Below are positions 35,101-43,070 of a DNA stretch of 64,000 nt, in pieces. The DNA is from Nostoc sp. TCL26-01 (GTDB taxonomy: Bacteria > Cyanobacteriota > Cyanobacteriia > Cyanobacteriales > Nostocaceae). The DNA lies in NCBI RefSeq assembly GCF_013393945.1, contig NZ_CP040297.1:4806001-4870000 (forward strand), written 5' to 3'. Numbering within the stretch: the stretch's first letter is position 1; every line of letters begins with the position of its first letter. Both the position numbers and the translations under genes were made by a program. Below the pieces are notes generated by a model, which ran no database searches, was not told where the DNA came from, and worked only from the letters and a program-made list of their open reading frames with translations.

Positions 35101-35741
35101 AAACATCGGTTTTTTCTTAAAGCATCTATCAGCCGTACTATTTTGTTGTTATCACTATCTGTTAAATCTGGTTCTTGATCATTGGGTAAAAATCTTAAAA
35201 GTTGTGTCAGAATATCTCCTAGAGGTGGAGCATTGCGGAGCGATCGCCAAATCAAGTAATCAAACTTTTCTTGAATTTTTTGAGCAACCATTGCCGCTAA
35301 TACAGTCTTACCAATGCCCCCCATCCCTAACACCGCAACTAAGCGACAGGGATTAACAGTATCAGTAATTATCCATTGTTCCAACTCCGCACTTTCAACT
35401 TTTCGTCCCCGAAAACCTCCGACATCAACAGCTTCACCCCAGTCTTCCCTCGGCGATGAGAAATTTTTCTGACTGCTTTGGTACTTGGTATATAACCTTT
35501 GCTTCAGATTGTTAATCTTTTTGTTACCGCTACCGTCTATCCCTAATTTGCGATAACTTTCTCCTAACCTTTTTCTCACCGCAGGTTGCGAAATCTCTAG
35601 CTTGTCAGCAATTTCAGCACCAGAGTAATCATTTAACGCCAACAGTAAAGCATCAAGTTCTGTTTTTGTTACACCATGTTTAGTGGCTATATCTGTGATG
35701 AAATCTTCAGGCAGCTGAGACATATCAACAGCGCTCATCAT
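32124..35741 (-). CDS. NB-ARC (STAND) ATPase with 14 WD40 repeats
   Basis: This 1205-residue protein has an N-terminal helix-turn-helix-like segment (about 28-85; EIADKLEISQPAVRKRLGESYRKLGID), an NB-ARC ATPase with P-loop GMGGIGKT at 139-146 and Walker B CLIILDNVE, a helical region, a short pentapeptide-like stretch (LSGRDFSGLTIWQADFQDVKLEDTSF), and 14 WD40 repeats (about 585-1185) enough for two seven-bladed propellers. STAND proteins of this kind are signal-sensing switches; some defend against phage, others act in programmed death or signalling. The trigger and output are not identifiable. It is a single long gene with no operon partner on its strand. Confidence 0.9.
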   Translation of the reverse strand: MMSAVDMSQLPEDFITDIATKHGVTKTELDALLLALNDYSGAEIADKLEISQPAVRKRLGESYRKLGIDGSGNKKINNLKQRLYTKYQSSQKNFSSPREDWGEAVDVGGFRGRKVESAELEQWIITDTVNPCRLVAVLGMGGIGKTVLAAMVAQKIQEKFDYLIWRSLRNAPPLGDILTQLLRFLPNDQEPDLTDSDNNKIVRLIDALRKNRCLIILDNVESIFRSGEGKTQEWAGEYQSGYENYGYLFKKVAEAAHDSCLLLTSREKPKEVAALEGKNLPVKVLQLSSLDVDEAREILLDKGCLFTDEQLEELVNRYSGNPLALKIVATTVYDLFGNNIEEFLKQIQQEGAVYGDFRKLLEQQFNRLSKLEQQVMYWLATNRKYVSFGEIKKDLMTTESASKILEVLESLLRRSLIEKEGNSSKFGLQSVVMEYVTERLVENALEEISQKKKIDFINIYPLMKVRSLDYIRHTQARLILEPVKQKLLAIFGTELESHLRRMLVSLQQEPLTKKGYAAGNLINLLRQLQVNKFPNHGDIDLSGRDFSGLTIWQADFQDVKLEDTSFAHADLKGSLFTETMSSVISVRFSPDGKYFATGLSNGEIRLWRTSDTKQIRIYKAHTAWVWAFAFSPDSKILASGSADYTVKLWDVQTGECLQTLEEHTNKVYSVAFSADGNLLASASEDETIKLWDVTTGKCQKTLRGHDDWVWSVTFSPDANNTALLLASSGADRTIKLWDISTGECLKTLKGHNKDVYSISFSPDGRTIASSSEDSTVRVWNITTGKCQQVFEGHSKKVYSVRFHPFGNLLASGGEDRTIKLWDIQRGDCVYTLQEHHSQVWAIAFSSDGNTLISCSDDQTARLWDVATGDCLNVLQGYTRDVYSVAFSPDGKVLASGRDDYTIGLWNLDSTEYYPLRGHQGRIRSVAFHPREPILASGSADNTIKLWDITDIRHGKCIQTLTGHTNWVWTVVFSPDGSTLASSSEDRTIRLWDMITGDCLQKLSGHSHWVWTVAFSPDGKTLASGSADSEIKLWDVSSGECMQTLKEHQDMIWSVAFSPDGKYLASGSEDKTVRLWDLSTGECVHVFQEHTKPIYSVAFSPNGQILASGSADTTVIFWQVSTGVCLDPLKRGHTAAIRTIAFSPDSKLLASGSEDEKIQLWDVQTCRRLQPLKCDRLYENLDITGVTGITDAEKASLKRLGAIEAS

Positions 35742-36174
35742 TTAATCCTGGCTCCACACAATATATTCAATTATCAGTATGTGAGATATTTTCTTATAAC
35801 ACGAGCCATAAGTGTGGAAAAGGGTATTTATACATACTTCATGGTAAACACACAATTTCCCCAGTTAATCTTTAACCGTGCCACTCAGTTCTTATTTCCC
35901 TCTCACACAAGAGAAATAAAATTTTTGACTAAAATCAGTCATTACAACTTTTTGTATAATAACGTACTAAAAACTTAAGTTTAGTATAGCTCTGTGATAT
36001 ATAAGTATATCAAAAATACACTATTTTTAATCAAATACATCTTTTGTAAAAAAATATGCTCAAAAAGCACTTGCCAATTTTTAACGATATGTTTATCATT
36101 ATACCTAAGCTATCTATATGTGAGATAAATAGATAGGTGTAAATCTCAACAGTCAACCTCACGGAGCGACTAAT
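35742..36174 (+). other. Divergent gap between the NB-ARC gene and the small hypothetical genes
   Basis: AT-rich, 433 bases, no gene seen. TATGTGAGATA occurs twice, at 35778-35788 and 36117-36127, near each divergent start, and CTATCTA/TAGATAG forms an inverted repeat around 36109-36136. Such paired sites could bind a shared regulator, but this may be chance. Confidence 0.4.
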
Positions 36175-36564
36175 ATGAACAGCTTCTCACGATTACCAGC
36201 ATTTATCAGGGGTTCCAACACTATCAGAATGCAACTAACGATAGAAAGTAAACCCTGGGAAGCCTCACCGCTACTAAAACTCAACGACAAAAACAAGCAA
36301 GATATTTTGCCCTCACAATCTTACTCAGTTGAGTTACCACCAGTTTTTTCGCACATGAACTTTCTATTGATTGAGTCATTATCAGAAACTCAACACGGAG
36401 AGTTTATTACTCGCAGCAAACATGGTAGATACGAAACCTTCGTAGAACTGAGTGGACATATTAGTCACCGTTACAGTTTGACTCCCCAAGAGGTTGCACA
36501 AATCCAAACAACTTACGAGCAAATTTTAGAAATGTGGATAGCTTGGCGATTATCTCACAGGTAG
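36175..36564 (+). CDS. Hypothetical protein, divergent from the NB-ARC gene
   Basis: A 129-residue protein that I do not recognise. It begins with a basic segment (MNSFSRLPAFIRGSNTIRM), followed by strands (ESKPWEASPLLKL, YSVELPPVF) and a C-terminal helix QEVAQIQTTYEQILEMWIAWRL. It has no signal peptide or membrane span. A GGAG ribosome site sits 9 bases before the ATG. It opens away from the NB-ARC gene across 433 bases, so the two may share a control region; no function can be given. Confidence 0.6.
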   Translation: MNSFSRLPAFIRGSNTIRMQLTIESKPWEASPLLKLNDKNKQDILPSQSYSVELPPVFSHMNFLLIESLSETQHGEFITRSKHGRYETFVELSGHISHRYSLTPQEVAQIQTTYEQILEMWIAWRLSHR

Positions 36565-36579
36565 TTGAGGGGTGTGAGA

Positions 36580-36712
36580 GAGTGCTGTTAGCGGTAGCGG
36601 GGCGATGCAGCCCGTGCTGAGTGCTGAGTAGAGAGTCAGAAGTCGGAGAGTACTGACCAATGACTATTGACTATTGACTATTGACCAATGACTAATCAAA
36701 ACTGAATATCCG
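36580..36712. repeat. Compound repeat block (28-bp dispersed repeat plus heptamers)
   Basis: 36580-36607 is identical to 14893-14920. It is followed by GTGCTGA repeats and by TGACTAT/TGACCAA heptamers to about 36712. The block lies between the two small genes of this stretch. Confidence 0.7.
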
Positions 36713-36754
36713 AAATTTCTGAAACATTTGGCTTTCGATAAATGAGAAGTTTAC

Positions 36755-36792
36755 AAGCCGGTAGTGTGATTCAACACTCACCGGCTTTTTGC
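36755..36792 (+). terminator. Hairpin with T-run upstream of the small membrane protein gene
   Basis: AAGCCGG-T-AGTGT pairs with ACACT-CA-CCGGCTT around a short loop, followed by TTTTG. It looks like a terminator, but lies only 30 bases before the next ATG, so it may end upstream transcription or act as a leader hairpin for the 36823 gene. Confidence 0.65.
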
Positions 36793-36822
36793 TTAGGTTG
36801 ATTCAATACAGGAGGAATAACC

Positions 36823-37062
36823 ATGAAATCTAATTTCAACAACAAGCAAAATCCACTGTTGGTTTGGTTTGGTAGAGGATTTAAATATTTTTCGCTGATG
36901 CTAGTTGGTTTAGCGATCGCTTTTGTTGTCTCTCACGCTTTTGGCATAGTCGTCATCCTAGCACTTTTGCGATCGCCTGATACCTGGACATGGATTGGCA
37001 GATTGGCTATCTCACTATTTTGCCTGTTTGCTATGGCGATGATATTTGAGTCTTGGCGTTAA
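36823..37062 (+). CDS. Small two-helix membrane protein
   Basis: The 79-residue protein has a basic N-terminus (MKSNFNNKQNPLLVWFGRGFKYF), then two hydrophobic helices (about 24-48 and 57-75). A strong ribosome site AGGAGG precedes the ATG. No family is recognised; similar small membrane proteins occur widely in Nostocales. A second small membrane protein gene follows 94 bases downstream. Confidence 0.68.
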   Translation: MKSNFNNKQNPLLVWFGRGFKYFSLMLVGLAIAFVVSHAFGIVVILALLRSPDTWTWIGRLAISLFCLFAMAMIFESWR

Positions 37063-37156
37063 TTCTCACACTTGCATTTGCTGATGAAACTGAATTTATC
37101 TGCCTTTGGCTTACTTCAACTCAGCTAAAGGCTTCACACTACTAGGAGGCGAGGTT

Positions 37157-37366
37157 ATGACACACAACAACAAAGACTGCAATCCAGAAATACTCTCACC
37201 CATGTTAATCATCTTAATTGCTGGGTCGATATCGTTGGCGATCGTCAACAAAGATAACCATCCAGCATATTTCGACATCGTGAAAATAGCAATGGCTTAC
37301 AGCTTCGGCTCACACAAATCTCATAAAAAATCTGAGCCAAGTAATAATCAAGATAATGCCGATTAA
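37157..37366 (+). CDS. Small single-helix membrane protein
   Basis: The 69-residue protein starts MTHNNKDCNPEILSPMLIILIAGSISLAIVNK, with one membrane helix and a polar tail rich in K, S, N and H (GSHKSHKKSEPSNNQDN). The frame extends 17 codons upstream, but the strong site AGGAGGCGAGG directly precedes the ATG at 37157, so I chose that. Function unknown. It ends before a direct-repeat-bounded Uma2 gene. Confidence 0.62.
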   Translation: MTHNNKDCNPEILSPMLIILIAGSISLAIVNKDNHPAYFDIVKIAMAYSFGSHKSHKKSEPSNNQDNAD

Positions 37367-37388
37367 GATGAATTAACTAACTGGGGAA

Positions 37389-37445
37389 TATGGGGACTGG
37401 TTTTTACTCAGTGCTAGCGATAGGTAAAACTCGTCCCGCCCAATC
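37389..37445. repeat. Left copy of a 57-bp direct repeat flanking a Uma2 gene
   Basis: It matches 38131-38187 at 49 of 57 positions in the same orientation (start TATGGGGACT, middle CAGTGCTAG, end CCCAATC). The pair brackets the Uma2 gene at 37495-38109. Confidence 0.8.
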
Positions 37446-37494
37446 AGAAATTGTCAAGTTTTTGATAAAGTAAAACATATATAGAGGTAAGATT

Positions 37495-38109
37495 ATGACC
37501 CAATCTTTGCCAAAACTACTCACATTTGCTGAATTTAGTGAATGGTATCCCAATGATGGTAAACGCTATGAATTGCACAATGGAGTAATTGTTGAAATGC
37601 CACCCCCAACCGGAGGACATGAAAAAGTTATTGCTTTTTTGTCTCGTAAATTAACCGTGGAGTTTGATCGTCTTAACTTACCCTACGGAATTCCCAAAAC
37701 CGCGTTAGTTAAAACTCCTACTGCTGAATCTGCTTATTCACCCGATGTATTGTTATTAAACCTTAACAACCTTAGCAATGAACCGCTTTTTCAAAAGCAG
37801 TCAACAGTCAGCCAAGCTGCATCAGTTCCTTTGGTAGTTGAAGTTGTATCAACTAATTGGCGCGACGATTACTATGACAAGCTGAGAAACTATGAGGAAA
37901 TGGGTATTCCTGAATATTGGATTGCGGATTATGCTGCATTGGGTGCAAGAAAGTTTATTGGCAATCCTAAACAGCCTACTATTTTTATCTGCGAATTAGT
38001 TGATGGTGAATATCAAATGACACCGTTTCAAGGTAATAGCGTGATTTCATCACCTACTTTTCCCCAACTAAATTTAACCGCACAGCAAATTTTTGATGCA
38101 GCTAACTAA
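37495..38109 (+). CDS. Uma2 family endonuclease (DUF820)
   Basis: A 204-residue PD-(D/E)XK-type protein: LLTFAEFSEWYPNDGKRYELHNGVIVEMPPPTGGHEKV, then SAYSPDVLLLNLNNL with the PDV aspartate, and VPLVVEVVSTNWRDDYYDKLRNYEEMGIPEYWIADY, the catalytic-type E and the conserved K. Length is normal. It is the second Uma2 gene of the window but not close in sequence to the one at 1615. Direct repeats of 57 bases flank it, suggesting it moved or duplicated as a cassette. Confidence 0.9.
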   Translation: MTQSLPKLLTFAEFSEWYPNDGKRYELHNGVIVEMPPPTGGHEKVIAFLSRKLTVEFDRLNLPYGIPKTALVKTPTAESAYSPDVLLLNLNNLSNEPLFQKQSTVSQAASVPLVVEVVSTNWRDDYYDKLRNYEEMGIPEYWIADYAALGARKFIGNPKQPTIFICELVDGEYQMTPFQGNSVISSPTFPQLNLTAQQIFDAAN

Positions 38110-38130
38110 CCTACATTTTAACAGAGTAAT

Positions 38131-38187
38131 TATGGGGACTTGTTTTTGCTCAGTGCTAGTGGTAAGTAAAACTTGTCTCTCCCAATC
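38131..38187. repeat. Right copy of the 57-bp direct repeat
   Basis: Partner of 37389-37445; it abuts the stop codon of xisI. Eight positions differ between the copies, so the duplication is not recent. Confidence 0.8.
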
Positions 38188-38523
38188 CTAACTCACTGCG
38201 TATTCTGTAAACTGCCTCATAAATGGTGAATGAAATCCAATCACAATATCTTGCTTGAGTACACCATATTTGCTTAATTCCTCTGCAATATCAATTTCTG
38301 TACCATTGTATTGCAGCCAAATTTTACCATTTTTAATATCTAGGTGCAGCACACAACCATAAACACGATGTTGATTGTCCCAACCGACATTAACCAATTG
38401 ATAATGATTATGTTCTGTGTCAAAAATCATTTGTCTTTCTACATCATCTCTAGTTGATGCTTTATTAACATAATCTGCAATCAGCTTTTTGATAATTTCT
38501 TGATACTGAACTATCTTATCCAT
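38188..38523 (-). CDS. XisI family protein
   Basis: A 111-residue member of the XisI family, named for a factor that controls excision of the fdxN element in Anabaena. Motifs: YQEIIKKLIADYVN, DTEHNHYQLVNVGWDNQHRVYGCVLHLDIKNGKIWLQ and EEL...GVLKQDIVIGFHSPFMRQFTEYAVS. Cyanobacteria carry many XisH-XisI pairs unrelated to any excision element, so the role here is unknown. Its start overlaps the end of the decayed xisH by 13 bases, the usual coupled arrangement. The protein itself appears intact. Confidence 0.9.
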   Translation of the reverse strand: MDKIVQYQEIIKKLIADYVNKASTRDDVERQMIFDTEHNHYQLVNVGWDNQHRVYGCVLHLDIKNGKIWLQYNGTEIDIAEELSKYGVLKQDIVIGFHSPFMRQFTEYAVS

Positions 38524-38918
38524 TGTTCGATTACTTTCCGTTGTGGTTCGTAAATCAGCAACTTTATATTTTTAGATTGAATTACAATTTGAATCAGTTC
38601 CAGTTTAAAAAATGTTTCATAAGTGATACTAGGAACAGCTAAATATAGTTTACGTTCTGGTTGCTGTTCGATAGTTAATAAACTGCCCTAATGCTGTGTG
38701 GTGTGGAACTCAGAAATGGCTGAACTTCCTATAAAACTTTTCACTTCTACAGCAATTTTTTTCCCCTCTCTCTCCGCCGCAATTATTTTTTCCGCACCTA
38801 AATCAATATAAATTTCAACACTGCCATAATCTAGATAAATTGGATCATCGGTAATTAACCATCCATCTTTTTCTAGAGCCAGTTTGACTGCATTATGAAA
38901 AAAATCTTTAGCAGGCAT
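38511..38918 (-). pseudogene. Frameshifted xisH
   Basis: From the MPAKDFFHN start the frame matches XisH (YIDLGAEKIIAAEREGKKIAVEVKSFIGSSAISEFHT), then stops at about 38694. The expected continuation ALGQFINYR is present in another frame immediately after, and the first frame resumes as QPERKLYLAVPSITYETFF through RKVIEQWIR to a TAG inside xisI. This pattern means a small insertion near HT and a compensating small loss after NYR. The residues of the nuclease-like core before the break are intact, so a truncated product is possible. A sequencing error is the alternative. Confidence 0.82.
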
Positions 38919-39004
38919 CTTGCGACATGAGAGAAGACCTATATGCAATATAGCTTCAGAATGACTTACATTCTTGAAGCTATGTTCATTTTATTTTAAT
39001 TTAT

Positions 39005-39085
39005 GCGGATGAAAGGACTTGAACCTTCACTCCTCTCGGAACTAGAACCTAAATCTAGCGCGTCTGCCAATTCCGCCACATCCGC
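39005..39085 (-). tRNA. tRNA-Leu (anticodon TAG)
   Basis: On the minus strand an 81-base cloverleaf runs from GCGGATG to CATCCGC. The anticodon arm is CTAGA-TTTAGGT-TCTAG, giving anticodon TAG; the T arm has GGTTCAAGTCC; the long variable arm is that of a class II leucine tRNA. No CCA is encoded. Confidence 0.95.
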
Positions 39086-39173
39086 TTAATGCGACTATCC
39101 TAGTATAACAGATATTCTCAAGAAATGGGGAATGGAAAAGCGAATTAATTACCAACACCCCATACCTGCTTAA

Positions 39174-40361
39174 TTACATCACACCGACACGGGGCAGACG
39201 ATGCTTAAAGCCACAGAGAATTTCCCAAGAAATTGTATTTAATTTTTCTGCCCAATCATCAGCAGAGATTTTTTCCTGGCCTTGCTCACCCAATAGAGTA
39301 ACAATTTCCCCTTCTTGGATATCTGGGACAGAACTCGCATCCACCATCAACTGATCCATTGTAATTGCCCCGATTTGTGGCACGCGCTGACCCCTAATCA
39401 ATACCTGCATCTTGTTGGACAGATTACGTGGTACACCATCGGCGTAACCAATACCGACAACAGCAAGGCGCATTTCTTGAGGAGCTATAAATTGATGTCC
39501 GTAACTCACACCAGTACCGGCAGCAATAGTTTTGATGTGGGTAACTCGTGCTTGCACTTGCAGAACGGGTTTGAGGTCGATGCTATTTTGCAGATGCGGG
39601 GCTGGATAGAGTCCGTAAACAGCTAATCCCACACGTACCATATCGTAATGTAGTTGGGGATTGGTGAGGGTGGCAGCAGAATTAGCCAAGTGTAGGCTAG
39701 GAATTTTGATACCTAATGATTTAATTTGGGCGATCGCTTCCTCAAATCTCCTGTGTTGTTCTGTCATAATTGACGGGTCTGGACTATCGGCTGTAGCCAG
39801 GTGAGAGTAAACGCTGGCAATATGCAAATTAGGTAAACGATCTACCAACTGCACAAATTCCCCTGCTTGTTGCCAATTAGTACCTAACCTCGACATACCC
39901 GTATCTAACTTAATGTGTACAGGTAAAGAAGAACCAAATTGAATATTTTCTAAAGTATTGGAAAATATTAAAGCCTGTTTGGGACTGCCAATAGTCGGTT
40001 GGAGTTGCCATTGAGCGATCGCTTGAATTTGCTCTGGTGTATGGGCAGCCCCTAAAATCAAAATTGGTGCTTTTATTCCCCCCTCCCGCAATTGAATACC
40101 TTCGGGAACTGTCGCAACTCCTAACCAACTAGCCCCTGATTGTAAAGCCGTTTGGGCAACTGTCACCGCACCATGACCATAAGCATCAGCCTTGACGACT
40201 GCCATCAACTGAGTACGTGGTGATAAAAATTGTTTTAATTGTCGAACATTGTGTGACAACGCCTCTAAATCAATTTCCACCCAGGCACGTTGAGAGAACC
40301 AAGCATAAGTATCGCCCTGTTCTTGAGAAGCCATGCTTGAAGCCAGCTTGCGACTTAACAT
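39174..40361 (-). CDS. alr: Alanine racemase
   Basis: A PLP enzyme of about 395 residues making D-alanine for peptidoglycan. The Schiff-base lysine is in MAVVKADAYGHGAVTVAQTAL; the catalytic tyrosine is in GTGVSYGHQF; MSRLGTNW and GYADGVPRNLSN are also family motifs. A GTG at 40367 is in frame, but AGGAGG is spaced eight bases from the ATG at 40361, which I prefer. A run of heptamer repeats lies in the promoter gap. Confidence 0.93.
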   Translation of the reverse strand: MLSRKLASSMASQEQGDTYAWFSQRAWVEIDLEALSHNVRQLKQFLSPRTQLMAVVKADAYGHGAVTVAQTALQSGASWLGVATVPEGIQLREGGIKAPILILGAAHTPEQIQAIAQWQLQPTIGSPKQALIFSNTLENIQFGSSLPVHIKLDTGMSRLGTNWQQAGEFVQLVDRLPNLHIASVYSHLATADSPDPSIMTEQHRRFEEAIAQIKSLGIKIPSLHLANSAATLTNPQLHYDMVRVGLAVYGLYPAPHLQNSIDLKPVLQVQARVTHIKTIAAGTGVSYGHQFIAPQEMRLAVVGIGYADGVPRNLSNKMQVLIRGQRVPQIGAITMDQLMVDASSVPDIQEGEIVTLLGEQGQEKISADDWAEKLNTISWEILCGFKHRLPRVGVM

Positions 40362-40395
40362 TTTCACTTCCTCCTGTCACACCACTGATCAGTTT

Positions 40396-40490
40396 ATTAG
40401 TCAATAGTCATTAGTCAATAGTCATTAGTCAATAGTCAGTGGTCATTAGCATTTCTTCTTCTCCCTCACTCCCCCACTCCCTCACTCGCC
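40396..40490. repeat. Heptamer repeat block between alr and the HNH gene
   Basis: About seven units of the AGTCAATAGTCATT type, then CTCCCTCACTCCC runs. It lies between divergent genes, so it is part of both promoter regions. Confidence 0.72.
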
Positions 40491-40584
40491 TCTAAATACT
40501 TGCGAACGTATAATTTATTCTCATCTCTCAGGAAGAGTAGATTTGTGTTAATATATGTAAAACTAATACCTTGAGCGCTAATCA

Positions 40585-41082
40585 ATGGGGAAGGTTTTAG
40601 TCCTAAACGCCTCTTACGAACCGCTTAATATCACGAGCTGGCGTCGCGCTGCGGTTTTACTTATTAAGGGCAAGGCAGAACGTGTTGAACATAACGGCAA
40701 GTTCCTTTACGCGGAGTTTCCGTTGCCAACCGTAATTCGGTTGCGCCATTATGTGCGTGTTCCCTACAAGGAAATTCCTTTAACTCGCCGAAATATACTG
40801 CATCGTGACGGACATACCTGTCAATACTGTGGCTACACAGGCGATGAATTGACCTTGGATCATGTCATTCCGCGATCGCGTGGTGGAGGCGATAGTTGGG
40901 AAAACATTGTGACAGCTTGTGTCCGTTGCAATGTCAAAAAAGGTAATCGCACACCACAGGAAGCGCATATGTTGCTGCGCCATCCTCCTCGTCAACCTTA
41001 TAGCAGTCTTTATTTTGAGGTCAGCAAACACCTCAAGAGTGGACTCCATCAAGAGTGGCAAAAATATGTCATAGGACTTTAA
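40585..41082 (+). CDS. HNH endonuclease
   Basis: The 165-residue protein has an N-terminal MGKVLVLNASYEPLNITSWRRA domain and an HNH/zinc site: CQYCGYTGDELTLDHVIPRSRGGGDSWENIVTACVRCNVKKGNR, with two CxxC pairs holding zinc and the DH...N of the beta-beta-alpha metal centre. It is the chromosomal HNH family widely conserved in cyanobacteria, with no methylase beside it. The role (repair, restriction or RNA processing) is not known. Confidence 0.9.
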   Translation: MGKVLVLNASYEPLNITSWRRAAVLLIKGKAERVEHNGKFLYAEFPLPTVIRLRHYVRVPYKEIPLTRRNILHRDGHTCQYCGYTGDELTLDHVIPRSRGGGDSWENIVTACVRCNVKKGNRTPQEAHMLLRHPPRQPYSSLYFEVSKHLKSGLHQEWQKYVIGL

Positions 41083-41626
41083 CACTAGAATCATTAGCCT
41101 GAAATACACGGGTTGCTTGTCACCTTTTTTAGGTGCTAGATTCGTTTACCTGTTTTGCAAGCACCGTGTACAAACTTGAGTACAAGCATTGCTCCATTGG
41201 TAATCTTTATGGAAACGAAGCTTATCTGTTTTCCAACTTGTGATGCAGAGGTTTACCCACTGTAACTTAAGAGAACAGTGTGAGCTTAAAAAAATCCAAC
41301 AGTCTACTATTATAACTCATTTAATCTTAAAATAACAAGTCTTCCCAGTTATTTTATTAAAAATTATCATGATGATATTTATATTAATGTGTGTGCCACA
41401 AGAGGCTAGAGAGAATTAGAGATGAGGAGGAAGTAACTTTAGATATAAATTTTAGGAAAATTGAGTTAACAGCTAACACTGCTTGTGGACAAAAAATATA
41501 CCGAGATATGTATCCCCATATTGCTAAATTTTTGCGAAGATCAGAGTGTGGGGTCAAATCATTATCTGCTGATTTTTATGTCTCTAAAAAAATCAATGGA
41601 GCCTCACATTCACAAAGACTTTCCCT
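41083..41626 (+). other. Gap between the HNH and DHH genes
   Basis: About 540 bases. No gene is supported; an 81-codon frame near 41391 shows no family pattern and overlaps the next start. The upstream region of the DHH gene should lie in the last 200 bases. No repeat block was noticed. Confidence 0.4.
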
Positions 41627-42910
41627 ATGCAATTGAATTCTTCGTTTAAGCAGTCTGAGAGTTTTTCATCCACTACGGAGCCAAATCCGGAAGAGCCTGA
41701 AATAGACAAAGAAGTAGAAGTGATACTGACTAAATCATCCTTGCCAACATCCACGGGCGAAGGGGTAGGAGTTTATACAGGGCAACGTAGTAATTCCCTA
41801 GCCTTTCAAAAATCAGAAGAATTGCAAAGAACCCTGTTATCACACCGACATGAGCGTCAGTTGATAATTTTGCAAGATTTTCCTGACCCTGACGCATTAT
41901 CTTGTGCCTGGACTTATCAATTAATTGCCCAGCAGTACGATATCAAGTGTGAGATTATTTACGCTGGGACTTTAAGCCACCAAGAAAACATTGCTTTAGT
42001 GAAGCTGACAAACTTACCAGCCCAGCGTTGGACACAGCAAAATCTTAAAGGTAAAGATTTGTCCTGTTATCAAGGTTTTGTCTTAATCGATAACCAAGGT
42101 ACAACCAGTCAAATCCTCTCATCTGTGCAGCAAGCAGGCATACCATTAGTAGCAGTAATTGACCACCATAGCTTACAGGCAGACTTAAAAGCAGATTTTG
42201 TGGATGTTCGTCCTTATGTACGAGCAACTGCTACCATTTTTACGCAATATCTTCAATCAGGGTTACTGGCTTTAGATAGCAGTATCAGCCAGCACGTCAA
42301 ATGCGCTACTGCCTTGATGCACGGTTTAAGATCAGATACAAATCGACTAATGCAAGCCCAGGAAGAAGACTTCATGGCAGCAGCTTATCTGAGTCGATTT
42401 TACGATGCTCAACTGCTGAATGCGATTCTTCAAGCTAACCGTTCCAAACGGGTGATGGACGTGATTGAGCGATCGCTAAAAAATCGTATAGTGCAAAATA
42501 ACTTTTCCATTGCTGGTGTAGGTTATTTACGCTACGATGACCGTGACGCTATCCCCCAAGCCGCAGATTTCCTCGTCACTGAAGAAAACGTCCACACTGC
42601 TGTAGTTTACGGCATTGTTCACGATGAGGATGATGAGCTAGAAGTAGTGATTGGTTCTTTGAGAACTACCAAACTCACTTTAGACCCTGATGAATTTATC
42701 AAAGAAGCCTTTGGTCAAGATAGCACCGGGCGTTTCTTTGGTGGTGGACGTACAGGTGCGGGTGGCTTTGAAATTCCGATGGGTTTCTTATCTGGTAGTA
42801 ATGAAAACTCCGCTTACGCCAGAATGAAATGGGAAGTATTCGATGCTCAAATTAAGCAAAAACTGCTGCGCTTAGTTAACCCGAAAGACAATCCCATTCA
42901 ATCAGAGTAG
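41627..42910 (+). CDS. DHH phosphoesterase, NrnA-like
   Basis: A 427-residue DHH-DHHA1 protein that in this family degrades nanoRNA and/or pAp. Catalytic residues: FPDPDALSCAW (DxD) and VAVIDHHS. The C-terminal DHHA1 has GRFFGGGRTGAGGFEIPMG. About 60 residues of low-complexity tail precede the domain (SSTTEPNPEEPEIDKEVEV), longer than in typical NrnA, so the start could be later, but no better ATG is obvious. No partner gene is adjacent. Confidence 0.88.
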   Translation: MQLNSSFKQSESFSSTTEPNPEEPEIDKEVEVILTKSSLPTSTGEGVGVYTGQRSNSLAFQKSEELQRTLLSHRHERQLIILQDFPDPDALSCAWTYQLIAQQYDIKCEIIYAGTLSHQENIALVKLTNLPAQRWTQQNLKGKDLSCYQGFVLIDNQGTTSQILSSVQQAGIPLVAVIDHHSLQADLKADFVDVRPYVRATATIFTQYLQSGLLALDSSISQHVKCATALMHGLRSDTNRLMQAQEEDFMAAAYLSRFYDAQLLNAILQANRSKRVMDVIERSLKNRIVQNNFSIAGVGYLRYDDRDAIPQAADFLVTEENVHTAVVYGIVHDEDDELEVVIGSLRTTKLTLDPDEFIKEAFGQDSTGRFFGGGRTGAGGFEIPMGFLSGSNENSAYARMKWEVFDAQIKQKLLRLVNPKDNPIQSE

Positions 42911-42941
42911 TCGATCCATCTAAAACTTAGCGTTTAGTGGT

Positions 42942-43043
42942 CTACCCTTCGGGTTCCCGAAGGGTACAATTAGCGCAAAGTCTGAGCCGAGGTTTCCGAC
43001 GCTCGCAGACTCGCTAACGCTACGCTATCGGCTCAGAACTTTG
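42942..43043. repeat. Two palindromic repeats between convergent genes
   Basis: CTACCCTTCGGG/CCCGAAGGGTAC at 42942-42966 is one hairpin. A larger one pairs CAAAGTCTGAGCCGA (42976-42990) with TCGGCTCAGAACTTTG (43028-43043). Between the two convergent genes they can act as terminators in both directions. Confidence 0.7.
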
Positions 43044-43070
43044 TAAGAGAGTGGGAGATTCAACCCGCCA

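Noticed and set aside
38188..38918. An fdxN-type excision element
   Set aside because: XisI/XisH families are numerous in these genomes and no recombinase or element borders are seen.
41391..41636. 81-codon frame before the DHH gene
   Set aside because: GTG start, overlaps the next gene, no family pattern; kept only as a remote possibility.
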